Assembly (NCBI GenBank): GCA_003956705.1
Contig: QZCP01000839.1
Location: forward strand, 1 to 64,000
Direction: 5' to 3'
From: Brevipalpus yothersi
Taxonomy: Eukaryota; Arthropoda; Arachnida; Trombidiformes; Tenuipalpidae
DNA length: 64,000 bases
Positions 51,352 through 61,052 of the stretch are shown here, one piece after another. A program made the position numbers and the translations under genes. The notes below the pieces were generated by a model that worked only from the letters and a program-made list of their open reading frames with translations, made no database searches and was not told where the DNA came from. Position 1 is the first letter of the stretch. The number at the start of each line of letters is the position of its first letter.

Positions 51352-51539
51352 TGGAACCTCAGCTCTGTATCGGCGAGTATCACCAGTCCTAATGATGGGA
51401 TCTCAGCTCTGTATTTGCGAGTATCACCAGTCCTAATGAGGGGATCTCAGCTCTGTATTTGCGAGTATCACCAGTCCTAATGACGGGATCTCAGCTCTGT
51501 ATTGGCGAGTATCACCAGTCCTAATGAGGGGATCTCAGC
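51352..51539. repeat. 44-bp tandem repeat inside the transposon
   Basis: Four full units start at 51352, 51396, 51440 and 51484, plus a partial at 51528, spaced exactly 44 bp. The core GCGAGTATCACCAGTCCTAA is shared, with a few substitutions such as TATCGGC, TATTTGC and TATTGGC. It lies just beyond the 3' end of the transposase gene, between it and the left inverted repeat. Confidence 0.95.
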
Positions 51540-51551
51540 CTAAACTAAGCA

Positions 51552-54356
51552 CTAATCGAACGCTTCATCTTCAGAGGTATCAGGAGTTGGGATGAGCTCT
51601 TGGTGGCCTATTCTTCTTGCAAAGTCTCTCAACTGAGCTCCAGGTTCTGGTGATTCATCCTCATACCCACCAGAAAAATACCATATAGCAGCTGCTATAT
51701 GAGCACAGCATCCGAATGTTTTTGCACCTGATAAGCAAGAACAGTAATGCTGTACTATGGAGGCTATTCCCTCCAAGCTCGCATCAACCAAGATGAAGCA
51801 CCTATAGGTTTTTTGAGACCGATATCTTGAGCTGAACCGGAGATGGAAGAGTCTCGCTCCAGCTATATCAAGGTTGTAGCGTCTAGCATCATAGGTGCCT
51901 AGTCTCAGACATACCTTAGGGTTCATCGATATGTTCTCGTTCCTCATGTACTTTACATAGCTAGGAGCTAGTCTCAGAACGTAGGTTCCTGTACAATAGA
52001 TATAGATGTCGTCTGGAGTTAGCCTAGGGAATAATTGTTCGTTGAAAGGATCATATGATCTGAAATATGTTAGCCTCCGATTGAGTTGATTATCCAACAC
52101 GAGAGGCTGGAGGAGATTTGGATAGTGCCTACGAAGTCGGAAGCGCTGCAAGATTCTCTCTTCATTACCCTGATTTGAATATAGTCTTCTATTGTATAGA
52201 TTGACTAGCTTGGCACATATTAATATATAATCTTCATACTTTTTTGGAAGACTCTTATTGTACCAGATATCGGAAATGATTTTATAATCTTTGAGATGAG
52301 CAAAGACAACCTCAACGGGCCAACGGTTTATTGTCACCTCTCTGGTCTCATTTGCCTGCTGCCATGTCAGCTGGGCTGTACCAGGTGCTGAAGCAGGTAT
52401 CCGAACTTCAAAACCGAAGTCTCGTGCAGCTCTCACAACATTTCGAAAGCCTCTATCTGCTAGCAGAACATCATTGCGTCTGAAGTGCTCCCTGAAAAGG
52501 GTGTCATTCCTCAATATATGACTAAAGATGTCTGCATCATTATTCACGGCCGCATGAGTTGTTTTCAGATCCAAAATATACCCATTTGGATAGACAAGCA
52601 GCATAGGCTTAACCAAATTCCTTTTTTTCTGGGTAGAGTAGCTTCTCGCCTGATAAGCAAAACTAGAACTCACCTGATGATAGATATATCCACCATCAGC
52701 AATGATAATGAGTCTTCTGTCAGGATTTTGTCTATCACCGAGTAGAATCTCATCAGCTATTATTGAGCTCTGAGAACATCCGAATTCTCTGGTACCGAAG
52801 TCTCTCCTGATGAGATCTGTTTTGAATGCTTCAGTTGTTGCCACATTCCATCTTCTGATTGTCGAGTCAGATTTTTCAATAAGCTTCGCTATCGCAATAT
52901 CTGTGAAATTGTGCCTCAGCTTCAGTAGAAATACGAAAAGCTTGAGCTTTCTTTGCTTATTTGAGAGTGATGGTAGACGAGTCATTAGATCTCGGAAGTT
53001 TTCGGTATTGAGTTTGGTCCAGAATTTGAAATACTCATCATATCTCGCTTCTAGATCCGGAACCTTGAGGGTCATTTGTCCTACTCTGAGATCTATCAGA
53101 GTTCTATTCACATATTGACTCTCCTCAAGAGTGATATCACGATAGGCCTGAAGCTGACCGTAATGATCTATTTCATCTGGATGATGCCTACAACAGCGAG
53201 CACCAGATGGTATGAGCAGTTTATGGTGGACGATTACATTCACTCGATCTCGATCACTAATAACTCGAGAGTGTTGCATTCTGCCACACCCAAAGATACA
53301 GCTACTTGCTGATGAGGTAGTAGCTCGGACATTAACCGGGATGTTCTCAGCTCTAGCTGGTCTGACAGGAGGTGGCTGATAGTCTTCATCAGAGCTATTG
53401 CCTTCCACTGAGCTTTCTCCAGAGATGGGAGACTCTTCATCGGAACTAAGAGGTGCAGCATCAGAAGTGGAAGATTCTTCATTCGAGACAGATGACTCCT
53501 CATCAGGGTCGGAAGATCCTTCCTCCGACCCAGATGACCCCTCATCAGGGTCAGGAGATCCTTCCTCGGGCCCAGATGATTCTTCATCAGAGCTGGAAGA
53601 TTCTTCTCCCGAGACAGATGTTCCATCACTGGACTCGGGGGAATCATCACTTGAATCCGAGGGAACGGATTCATTCCGAACCTCAGGTTGAGGAGGAGCC
53701 TGCGCAGCAAATCGAGGTCGAAGTGGTCGAGGTTGAGGCTCTCTAACTATGCCTCGAGATTGACATTGCTCTTCAGAGGAAACAAGTGGAGATGATTCAT
53801 CATGCATCAATTGTGTTTCTATTTGAGCTCTATATGGTGAATTAAGTCGAGGAAACTTACTGCGATGACCCGTATCACTCATCGGTGAGCTCAAAGAAGC
53901 TTCACTGAAGCTCTCACTCAGCTCCTGTATATCAATCGGTGGTGGTCTACCACCTCGAGTACCACGAGAGGTTGAGGGCTCATACAATGAAGCATTTACA
54001 AGGCTCTCCGATGAAATATTTGGGGAGGGAACATGATACTCACACCCACTCTCATCGCTGTCACTCATATGAAAAGCTCCCGATGATGAATATTCGGCTG
54101 AGGTATCTCTTTTATGATTGAGAAAAGCACGCCTACACTGGGGACAAACATGCTTCTTGGTACTCACTATGAGCTCTAATCGAATGGGGTAACCATTTCG
54201 GTGACAGATCGAAACTCTATTACTCAAAATCCACTCCACCATTTCCTCTGATGTGACCTTCCTCTTACGGAAGGTTGACCTCTTGCTATTACGGGAGGCA
54301 TTTCTAGCGAGGTTAGCGAAATCTCGCCCACAACAACAGCACTTCTCATCTCCCAT
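51552..54356 (-). CDS. DDE_Tnp_4-type transposase with SWIM zinc finger
   Basis: An intronless frame of 934 residues. The N-terminus has a paired-cysteine zinc-binding candidate (CCCCGRDF at 6-13 and HVCPQC at about 70-75). A Ser/Asp/Glu/Pro-rich acidic region follows at about 228-330, encoded by imperfect tandem repeats. A helix-turn-helix-like segment (KLKLFVFLLKLRHNFTDIAI, then STIRRWN) precedes the catalytic core. The catalytic acids are visible as IIIADGGYIYHQ (about D554), DVLLADRGFRN (about D632) and NRWPVEVVFAHLKDY (about E681), the DDE_Tnp_4 pattern. Near the C-terminus HYCSCLSGAKTFGCCAHIAAA fits the SWIM zinc finger CxCx(n)CxH. It would bind the element ends and cut and rejoin DNA. 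No frameshift or stop is seen, so it may be active. Confidence 0.94.
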   Translation of the reverse strand: MGDEKCCCCGRDFANLARNASRNSKRSTFRKRKVTSEEMVEWILSNRVSICHRNGYPIRLELIVSTKKHVCPQCRRAFLNHKRDTSAEYSSSGAFHMSDSDESGCEYHVPSPNISSESLVNASLYEPSTSRGTRGGRPPPIDIQELSESFSEASLSSPMSDTGHRSKFPRLNSPYRAQIETQLMHDESSPLVSSEEQCQSRGIVREPQPRPLRPRFAAQAPPQPEVRNESVPSDSSDDSPESSDGTSVSGEESSSSDEESSGPEEGSPDPDEGSSGSEEGSSDPDEESSVSNEESSTSDAAPLSSDEESPISGESSVEGNSSDEDYQPPPVRPARAENIPVNVRATTSSASSCIFGCGRMQHSRVISDRDRVNVIVHHKLLIPSGARCCRHHPDEIDHYGQLQAYRDITLEESQYVNRTLIDLRVGQMTLKVPDLEARYDEYFKFWTKLNTENFRDLMTRLPSLSNKQRKLKLFVFLLKLRHNFTDIAIAKLIEKSDSTIRRWNVATTEAFKTDLIRRDFGTREFGCSQSSIIADEILLGDRQNPDRRLIIIADGGYIYHQVSSSFAYQARSYSTQKKRNLVKPMLLVYPNGYILDLKTTHAAVNNDADIFSHILRNDTLFREHFRRNDVLLADRGFRNVVRAARDFGFEVRIPASAPGTAQLTWQQANETREVTINRWPVEVVFAHLKDYKIISDIWYNKSLPKKYEDYILICAKLVNLYNRRLYSNQGNEERILQRFRLRRHYPNLLQPLVLDNQLNRRLTYFRSYDPFNEQLFPRLTPDDIYIYCTGTYVLRLAPSYVKYMRNENISMNPKVCLRLGTYDARRYNLDIAGARLFHLRFSSRYRSQKTYRCFILVDASLEGIASIVQHYCSCLSGAKTFGCCAHIAAAIWYFSGGYEDESPEPGAQLRDFARRIGHQELIPTPDTSEDEAFD

Positions 54357-54698
54357 TTTGATCGATATTCAGAAAACAGAAAAACAAAAACACCCAAAAA
54401 CAAGAAAACACAAAAACCCAAAAAAACAAAAAAACCCTAGAACACAAAAATCCCAAAAACACCAAAAAAATCCTGAAACACAAAGACACAAAAACCCTAA
54501 AACACAAAAACCCTAAAACACAAAAACCCAAAAACCCCAAAAAAACAAAAAAACCCTAAAACACAAAAACCAAAAACACAAAAACCCAAAAACACAAAAC
54601 ACGAAGACAGGAGGACAGAAAGACACAAACACACAAACCTGATAATTCAAAGAAACAGACAAAGACAAAAAAATATAGAGCAGAACACTGGGAGGATT
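54357..54698. repeat. A/C-rich low-complexity leader of the transposase gene
   Basis: Imperfect repeats of ACACAAAAACCCTAAA-like strings occupy the presumed 5' UTR, which is G/T-rich in the transcript. All open frames here are low-complexity shadows. Confidence 0.8.
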
Positions 54699-54751
54699 CT
54701 GGAAATCGAGCAATCACTCAAACAACTTTCACTCTTCTTGAAAAAGAATGA

Positions 54752-54788
54752 AACTGAGCAAGAACCTATGAGCAGCGCCTCTTTTATA
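54752..54788 (-). promoter_or_regulatory. TATA box and initiator of the transposase gene
   Basis: On the minus strand TATAAAA (forward 54782-54788) is followed 33 nt later by TCAGTT (forward 54752-54757), the arthropod initiator, predicting a start near 54755 and a leader of about 400 nt. The pair lies inside the element, so it carries its own promoter. Confidence 0.65.
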
Positions 54789-55040
54789 GGTCGGAGACTC
54801 AAGCATTCCAAATGGTGAAGAATGAGTCAAGTGACAGGCCCCAAAAAGGGCGCCCCCTACTCTCTGGTATCAATTCATTGCAAAAAATGGATTTTCGGCA
54901 ATGAATCATGAGCTCCCATAGCTGGAGACTTGAAACTTGATAGGTTAATCATAAATCAAGTGATAATTGGATGCTGTGAGTTTGGTGATGAGCTCATCTC
55001 TGGTTCCATTTTTCTATCCTCCATCAACTGGGAACTAGTA

Positions 55041-55473
55041 TATTCCTGATAACTTTTGAAATTCCATCGATAGAGAACTGAAACTTCATGACATGACTCA
55101 TCACCAAGTGTTCATCAAATTGAGTGAGTTTGGCGATGGGCTCATTCCTTGCTCCAGAGATATAGTCATTTGAAGGTCAAAACTGGAGCTCCTAAGGTTT
55201 TCCTCCATTTTCCCTCCAATAGATGATCAAATCTCACCTTTATTATTATAAGAGTTCGTCGCATAATATCAGCTATCCAAAAATCAAGTCTCATGAAAAT
55301 CGGATGAGGTTGAGATTTTCTGAGAGTCGAATGAGGCATCGAGAGATAAGCTCCAATATCTCAAAAACGGAACATCCCAGGTAGCTCAAAGTAGCATCCA
55401 TGTGTTCTCTAGCAAAAAGTAGATAAGATACGATGTGTTTTAAAAAAATCCGAGCTAGGGCCGAAAATGACCG
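55041..55473. repeat. Right terminal inverted repeat of the transposon
   Basis: Partner of the left arm. Just inside it, at about 54925-55020, is a degenerate extra copy of part of the repeat (GAGTTTGGTGATGAGCTCAT against GAGTTTGGCGATGGGCTCAT at the equivalent place), in the same orientation. Confidence 0.9.
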
Positions 55474-55715
55474 TTTTTGACTATTGTTCTTTATTCAGTG
55501 AGACCTTCAAAAGTGAATGATAGCGTGCAAAAATCTAGGGAAATTACTGAGGTTATTTTCTTTCGACAATTTGCTTATTTTACTCAATTGCTTCCACCAA
55601 CACGAAAAATTACTATTATGAGCAATGTTACACTACCCAACGAAAATTTATCATTCATCATTGTTGTCATCTCATTCCAGACGTGCTAACTATGAGCTCA
55701 TCTTCATTAGGTGGG
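55474..55715. other. Flank between the transposon and the small gene
   Basis: Short AT-rich stretch holding the candidate poly(A) signal of the minus-strand small gene. Confidence 0.4.
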
Positions 55716-56068
55716 CTATATTTTAGGTGAACAGTGATCATATTTTTTAAAGGAGATATTCTTATTCAATATGCTTTCTAAAGCTTTACATTCGCAACTG
55801 TGACCCTTCTCTGAAAGAAATCTTTGATATCGTCTTTCCATGATGTAGCCTATTACATTCATAATTTCCAGTAATTTCTCCCAATATCGCTTCCAATCAT
55901 AATCCAAGTGACAAAAATAGAAGGATAAATCACTCTCAGACCATGTGATCATTTTCATCACAAGTGATGACATAGCCTTTGAAGCCTGCAATCAGTTCGT
56001 TTGTCATATTAATTCGAACTCAAATTTACGTTAGAATAATTCTTTCTAACTGTTCTATCTGACGCCAT
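55716..56068 (-). CDS. Predicted small two-exon gene, 102 residues, no known family
   Basis: Exon 56068-56030 (13 codons, from ATGGCGTCAG) joins exon 55985-55716 (89 codons plus TAG) in phase 0 across a 44-nt intron with a GTAAAT donor and a TTGCAG acceptor. A TAG codon lies directly before the ATG in frame, which fixes the start unless an acceptor lies between. The second exon has rich, protein-like composition (FYFCHLDYDWKRYWEKLLEI, KGHSCECKALESILNK) with an amphipathic, mainly helical look and several cysteines. There is no signal peptide or membrane span. A minus-strand AATAAA (forward TTTATT at about 55490) lies 220 nt past the stop, just outside the transposon. I do not recognise the family. 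A lineage-specific gene or a fast-evolving small subunit are both possible. Confidence 0.5.
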
Positions 56069-57227
56069 CTACTGAATTTCATCGTCTCGACTCAGAATTT
56101 GTTCAAGTTCACTGAATTACAAAACATACTTTTTTTCTAGTTCGATTTTGTCAGTACTGAAAAATTAAATCTATGATCATTCGATATAATGAAACTGTTT
56201 TGTTGAATTTTCCTGACATGAGTCATCCAGAGAACAAAGGTCCTTGATAATCATAACAATTTTCCATCGATTTACGCTGAACAAATAGTTGCAATTCATG
56301 ATGAATCATACAATAGATTATTTCATAGCAGCTCCGATATTCATGATGAGAAGAAATTTTGTTTGCTCTCTTGACAATTGGTTTGCTTGATTTTAAAAAT
56401 AGAAAAAAAATAGAACTCAAAAGATAATTGAGAACGTATTTAATTTAAATTTTTGACTGGAATCTATCCTCCATTTTTTGTTCAAAAATTCTTCTTAAGT
56501 CTAGGAGAATCAATTTATCAATCAATCCAATCAATTTTTCAAAAATAAATTATATTTCAATGTCAAGTTTGAGAGCGATATTCGCTAAAAAATACTTCAT
56601 ACTTCACTGAATCATACTTCAAGACAATCAAAGATGTGTGCGAATCTTTGGAGTGAATATTTGTTTGAAATTTGAATCATGAAAACTCATCAATTGGAAC
56701 ATAATAAATTTATCACTTCTCATGTTAGATTTCGCTAAAATTCGCGAGAAAGAATTCATCATAACATTTTTGAGGCGTTTCAACAAGAATTTCCGATAAT
56801 TATGCAATGGTGCAACGATGATCGGGACCATCCCTAAGGCCATCCCATTTGCCCCATATTATGCTATCATTTCATTGTTCAGTTACTATATTATCACCAA
56901 TCTAGATGCAATGTTCCTCCCCCAGGTAACCACATTACCACGGCATCCCATTCTCACAGGACCTGAGACTATTTTGCCTCCTCTTTGGCAACATGAAGAG
57001 AGATCAACATTATTCATGATCTCGATATCATCATCAGCACCACGTGCCAAACTATCACTAGCGCTATTCAATGTATACAGTCACATAATTTTCGATGGAA
57101 AATTTGTCTCTTATCAGTGGATGAAGAATAATGGTCTGATTCATCTCGTAACTTTCATGATTTCCTTTTCGTTATCTTAGTTAGTTTTGCATCCCTTTCA
57201 GCACCTTTCTCACTTTGATAAAGACCA
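56069..57227. other. Intergenic stretch with overlapping unassigned open frames
   Basis: From 56628 to 57180 both strands stay open over long runs: minus 56628-56843 and 56886-57071, plus 56818-57180. The DNA is richer in G and C than its flanks. I recognise no domain and no clear splice structure, so none is called a gene. Confidence 0.4.
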
Positions 57228-57262
57228 TATAAAACCAGGCTCACCTTAGTGGAGTGCCATTC
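57228..57262 (+). promoter_or_regulatory. TATA box and initiator of the cathepsin D gene
   Basis: TATAAAA at 57228-57234 is followed by CCATTCT with its A at 57259, exactly 31 bases from the start of the TATA box. This gives a 5' UTR of about 65 nt. Confidence 0.7.
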
Positions 57263-57323
57263 TGTGCATGTGGAATTCTTCGAATTTTTTCATCTCTCTA
57301 GTGTCCAACAATTGTTATCCATC

Positions 57324-60028
57324 ATGAATTTGATACTTTTTATTTCACTTTTTGTATCCATCAATTGTGCCTTAGCTCGACCACAAGAGCCGCAACTTCG
57401 ATTGCCCCTTAATAAGTTTCCATCAATTCGTCAGCGTCTTCTTGAGGTTGGAACGCCATTAAATCAGCCAGTATTCCGATGGCAAAGACATGCCCGAAGC
57501 AATGGACCAGCAACCGAAATGTTGTCCAACTATTTAGGTTAGTAGTGAAGCGAATGAGAAAAAAAATAACAGAAAAATAACTGTGAAAGTGAAAGTTGCC
57601 ATGTTTGTGTTATACTTGCTCGTATTAATCCAATTGCATTTTTACACACTTCGTTAGAACAATTATGTGTCGCTATGTACACACATTTAATATTGTTAGC
57701 AAGTTTGTTCCTCTTTGCACAAATGACCGTCTGAAGGCCGCTTTTTGTGTCATTCATGGGCTTCTCACTAATCGTTTTATCTAGTTTTCATGCTCATTTA
57801 TGATCAATGATCATGAACCATAAATTATTGAACTCATTGAATCGATCAAAATGAATTGAGTGTTGTTGACTTGCTGCTTATTCAATAGAGAGATGACCGA
57901 GAGAGAAAGCTAGCTTTCAATCTCTGTTATGAAACAAATATTAAACATATCACCAGTAATGCAATAAATTCCATGGTATTGATAAGTGAGAGTGAGAGGA
58001 AAAAAGTTCCTTGGAATAACAGATTCTTGAACCTGACCATAACATCAATTAATTCAGGGAATTTTTTTGAGGTTCTGAATTTCTGGATCAAATTCAAACC
58101 AATCTAAACATGATTAAAGAGAAAATTAGATTACTTTTTCTTCAGTAACTTTTCATTCGATTCATAAATTTTTTGTGTTGGATAAGACCATTGGTTCTGG
58201 TTCATTTTTCTGGAAAATTTGAATTTAAAACTGTATTTCGATTTCAAATATCGATTCATGAGCTTATGATGAAGATTTTTTTTTCCAGCAAATGACTCCA
58301 AAAACAGCGATAATAGTTACAAAGTCTTTAGTGAAGATTCTGATCATCCTTATTGTTCTTTGAGGTTATCGTGGACGAACACAGAGTTACCATTGTTGAG
58401 AGGGCAGAAAATGACCTAGCTTATCCGATCGATTGTTATAATTTCTATCATAGAAAAAACAAAACATGTTGTGTAGATGAATTCCGGATAAGATTAAATC
58501 GTAAATCGAGCTCAATTAACAATTATATCAGTAAGCATAGCTGCTTGTTTACGTGGATGAAAAGAAAATCTTCCCACACACTAAACACATTTAGGAAGCT
58601 ATTCCATACTGACAAGAGAATATGATGAATAATTAAAAGGTTGATTAAACCAAAGAAAATTCTATATTATCTATTTTTACCGATTAATTGAGTACATTAC
58701 CTTCCAATCTCAAAGAGAACTTTTGTTGATGAATATTGCGTATGGATACAAAGTAAGCGAATGATATTTTTAGGGATTACTTTTGAAGATAAATTTCTTT
58801 CCAATATCTTTCGAAACTATTAGATAATCATCGCATGTCGAGGGTTGACTACCATTCATGTGATGAATGAATGCTATAAAATGTGACATTCTCTATGCAA
58901 AGCGATTAAAGGGTCTCCAAAATCCTGAGGAATGAAGCAAAGCGATTATTTACCGGATTTTTTCTCTCACTCCACAGACGCTCAATATTATGGACCAATT
59001 ACTATTGGTAATCCACCACAAAATTTCCAAGTAATTTTTGATACTGGCTCTTCAAATTTGTGGGTCCCTTCGAAAAAATGCAAATGGAGTAGTATTGCCT
59101 GCCTTTTGCATAATAAATATGACAGCTCAAAGAGTAGCACTTACAAGGCAAACGGAACTTCATTTGAAATTCGCTATGGAACTGGCTCCATGACTGGATT
59201 CTTGTCCACTGATACAGTTCAAATTGGTTCGTACGCAATTGAATTAGAATATTCATTGCAAATTAATTTTAATTTTTCTCTTATTATTGAATAATTTCTT
59301 CACCAAAATTAGCTAATCTCAATATCAAAGATCAAACTTTCGCCGAGGCTGTAAATGAACCTGGTTTCGCATTCATTCTCGCCAAATTTGATGGAATTTT
59401 GGGTCTAGGATTTAAGAACATTTCGGTTGATGGTGTCCTACCACCTTTCTACAACATGCTATCCCAAGGCCTTATATCGAAACCTTCCTTCTCGTTTTAT
59501 TTGAATCGAGATCCAAAAGCACCATCAGGAGGTGAAATCATTTTCGGTGGATCTGATCCAGCCCATTATGAAGGCCAATTGACCTATGTACCGGTCACTC
59601 GTGAAGGCTATTGGCAATTCAAGATGGACGGTGTTGATGTATCTGGATCAAGCTTCTGTAAAGGAGGCTGTCAAGCTATTGCCGATACTGGCACTTCTCT
59701 AATCACCGGACCAACAGCTGAAGTTGCTGAACTTAATAAAATTATTGGTGCTCAAGCAGTTGGTACAGGTCAATACCAAGTAGATTGTAATTCAATTGAT
59801 AAACTGCCTACCGTTAGTTTTACGATTGCTGGCAAAAAGTTTGATCTCAAAGGCAGTGAATATATTCTCAAGACTTCATCAATTGGTCAGACCATATGTT
59901 TGAGTGGTTTCATGGGCCTTGATATTCCAAAAAATCCATTGTGGATTCTTGGTGATGTATTTATCGGTCGATACTATACTGAATTTGATCTTGGAAATGC
60001 TAGACTTGGCTTCGCGAAGTCCAAGTAA
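57324..60028 (+). CDS. Cathepsin D-like aspartic protease (pepsin family A1)
   Basis: Exons 57324-57537, 58978-59226 and 59313-60028 join in phase into 392 residues, the usual size. The protein has a signal peptide (about 1-18) and a propeptide with the family pattern RLPLNKFPSIRQRL. The mature enzyme has catalytic D93 in FDTGSSN and D279 in ADTGTSL, the flap tyrosine in IRYGTGSMTG, and the SKKCKWSSIAC disulfide loop. The C-terminal lobe ends with ILGDVFIGRYYTEFDLG. It should be a lysosomal or digestive acid endopeptidase; N-glycosylation sites NGT and NIS fit lysosomal sorting. In-frame codons above the chosen ATG exist, but the promoter pair at 57228-57262 and the signal peptide favour this start. 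AATAAA signals occur at 60078 and 60092. Confidence 0.96.
57538..58977 (+). other. First intron of the cathepsin D gene
   Basis: 1440 nt from a GTTAGT donor to a CACAG acceptor, far longer than the second intron (86 nt). It contains a plus-strand open stretch, about 58353-58625, without a clear start or family. Confidence 0.8.
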
Positions 60029-60077
60029 ATCTATTTTCTATTTACTGTGATAAAAAAATTTTTTTCCTTCATCACCA

Positions 60078-60097
60078 AATAAATAGCGATAAATAAA
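60078..60097 (+). terminator. Two AATAAA poly(A) signals of the cathepsin D gene
   Basis: AATAAA at 60078-60083 and 60092-60097, 50-65 nt past the stop. Confidence 0.75.
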
Positions 60098-60576
60098 ACG
60101 AAGAATCAAAACTCACACCAATTCATGCCTTATAACCCCAAGATCAAGTGACCTCAGTGCTACATTGGCTTCCTTTACAAAACCTTTTATTCATGTACAT
60201 GTATATTTTGTGTGTATGTCTTGGCTCAATTGGTGGCTCTTTGATCAAAACGTGACATTCAGCAAAGTATATCTGAGTCAGATGGAATATTTTTTCTTCT
60301 CATTCTTTCCTCTTTTGATCACAATAAGTCTGATCATACATCTTTGCACCTCTTTCTCTCTCTCTCTCTCTCTCTCGAAAGGGTTTCCCTAAGACATAGA
60401 GTGCTATATGGCTGTGAGAAGTTGTTCAACAGTCAAAAAAGTCTTACATTTGAGAGATTTCATGCGAATAAAAAAATCTCAACAATCGTTGAAGCTATTG
60501 ATAACTCTCGACGAATTGAATGGCGACTATGCAGTCAGATAAAAGTGCCAAATATTTTTGGTGGCATTGATAGGGC

Positions 60577-60653
<77 letters not shown>

Positions 60654-61052
60654 CAGAGAGGATTGCCTGAGAGTAGCAATTGGTCTAATCAGAGAGAATT
60701 TTTAAGTGAGAAGAGGAAGCTGCGCAGCATCCGCATCCCTGTGATTGCAACTCTGTTTACGAGGAGACACATTCTCTCTCTCATCGACGCTCTCTATTTC
60801 TATGTCTCAGTCTATGGTGAAACTTCTCCACCACTTCATTCTGCTTGTGATTGGAAATTCTGTGTGTTCGTTGATGCTTCTCAAGTTATGTTGTTCTCTC
60901 TTTCTCTTGAAAAATTTGTTCACTCAAAAAATGATTCCAAATTTAGTTGATAGTTTGTGAGCCTCTACCACTCATCGAATAGAGCTATTGGAAAGAAATT
61001 TTGAGTTACAATATAGTTTATTTCCGTTGGCCATAAGTATCAAAAGCATTCA
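60098..61052. other. Intergenic between cathepsin D and the Ras-like gene
   Basis: Contains the (AG)n tract at 60580-60649. Open frames around it are Arg/Glu or low-complexity shadows. The Ras-like 5' UTR and promoter should lie in the last 100-200 bases, but no TATA box is obvious. Confidence 0.5.
60580..60649. repeat. (AG)n microsatellite
   Basis: About 35 AG units. Confidence 0.98.

Larger units (their letters stand above)
50699..55473 (-). mobile_element. DNA transposon with long inverted repeats and an intact DDE transposase
   Basis: About 4.8 kb bounded by inverted repeats 50699-51129 and 55041-55473. It contains one intact transposase gene (minus strand), a TATA/Inr promoter, an A/C-rich leader and a 44-bp tandem repeat. 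The outer ends were set where similarity between the arms fades: GCCATTCCGGCCCT on the left and, read inward on the other strand, GTCATTTTCGGCCCTA on the right. No clear target-site duplication is visible at those points, so the exact ends are uncertain by several bases. The transposase puts it with DDE_Tnp_4-type cut-and-paste elements (Harbinger/ISL2EU-like); the subclass is not certain. The intact frame suggests recent arrival. Confidence 0.88.

Noticed and set aside
51352..51539. CRISPR-like array
   Set aside because: Units are contiguous 44-bp tandem repeats without unique spacers, inside a eukaryotic transposon.
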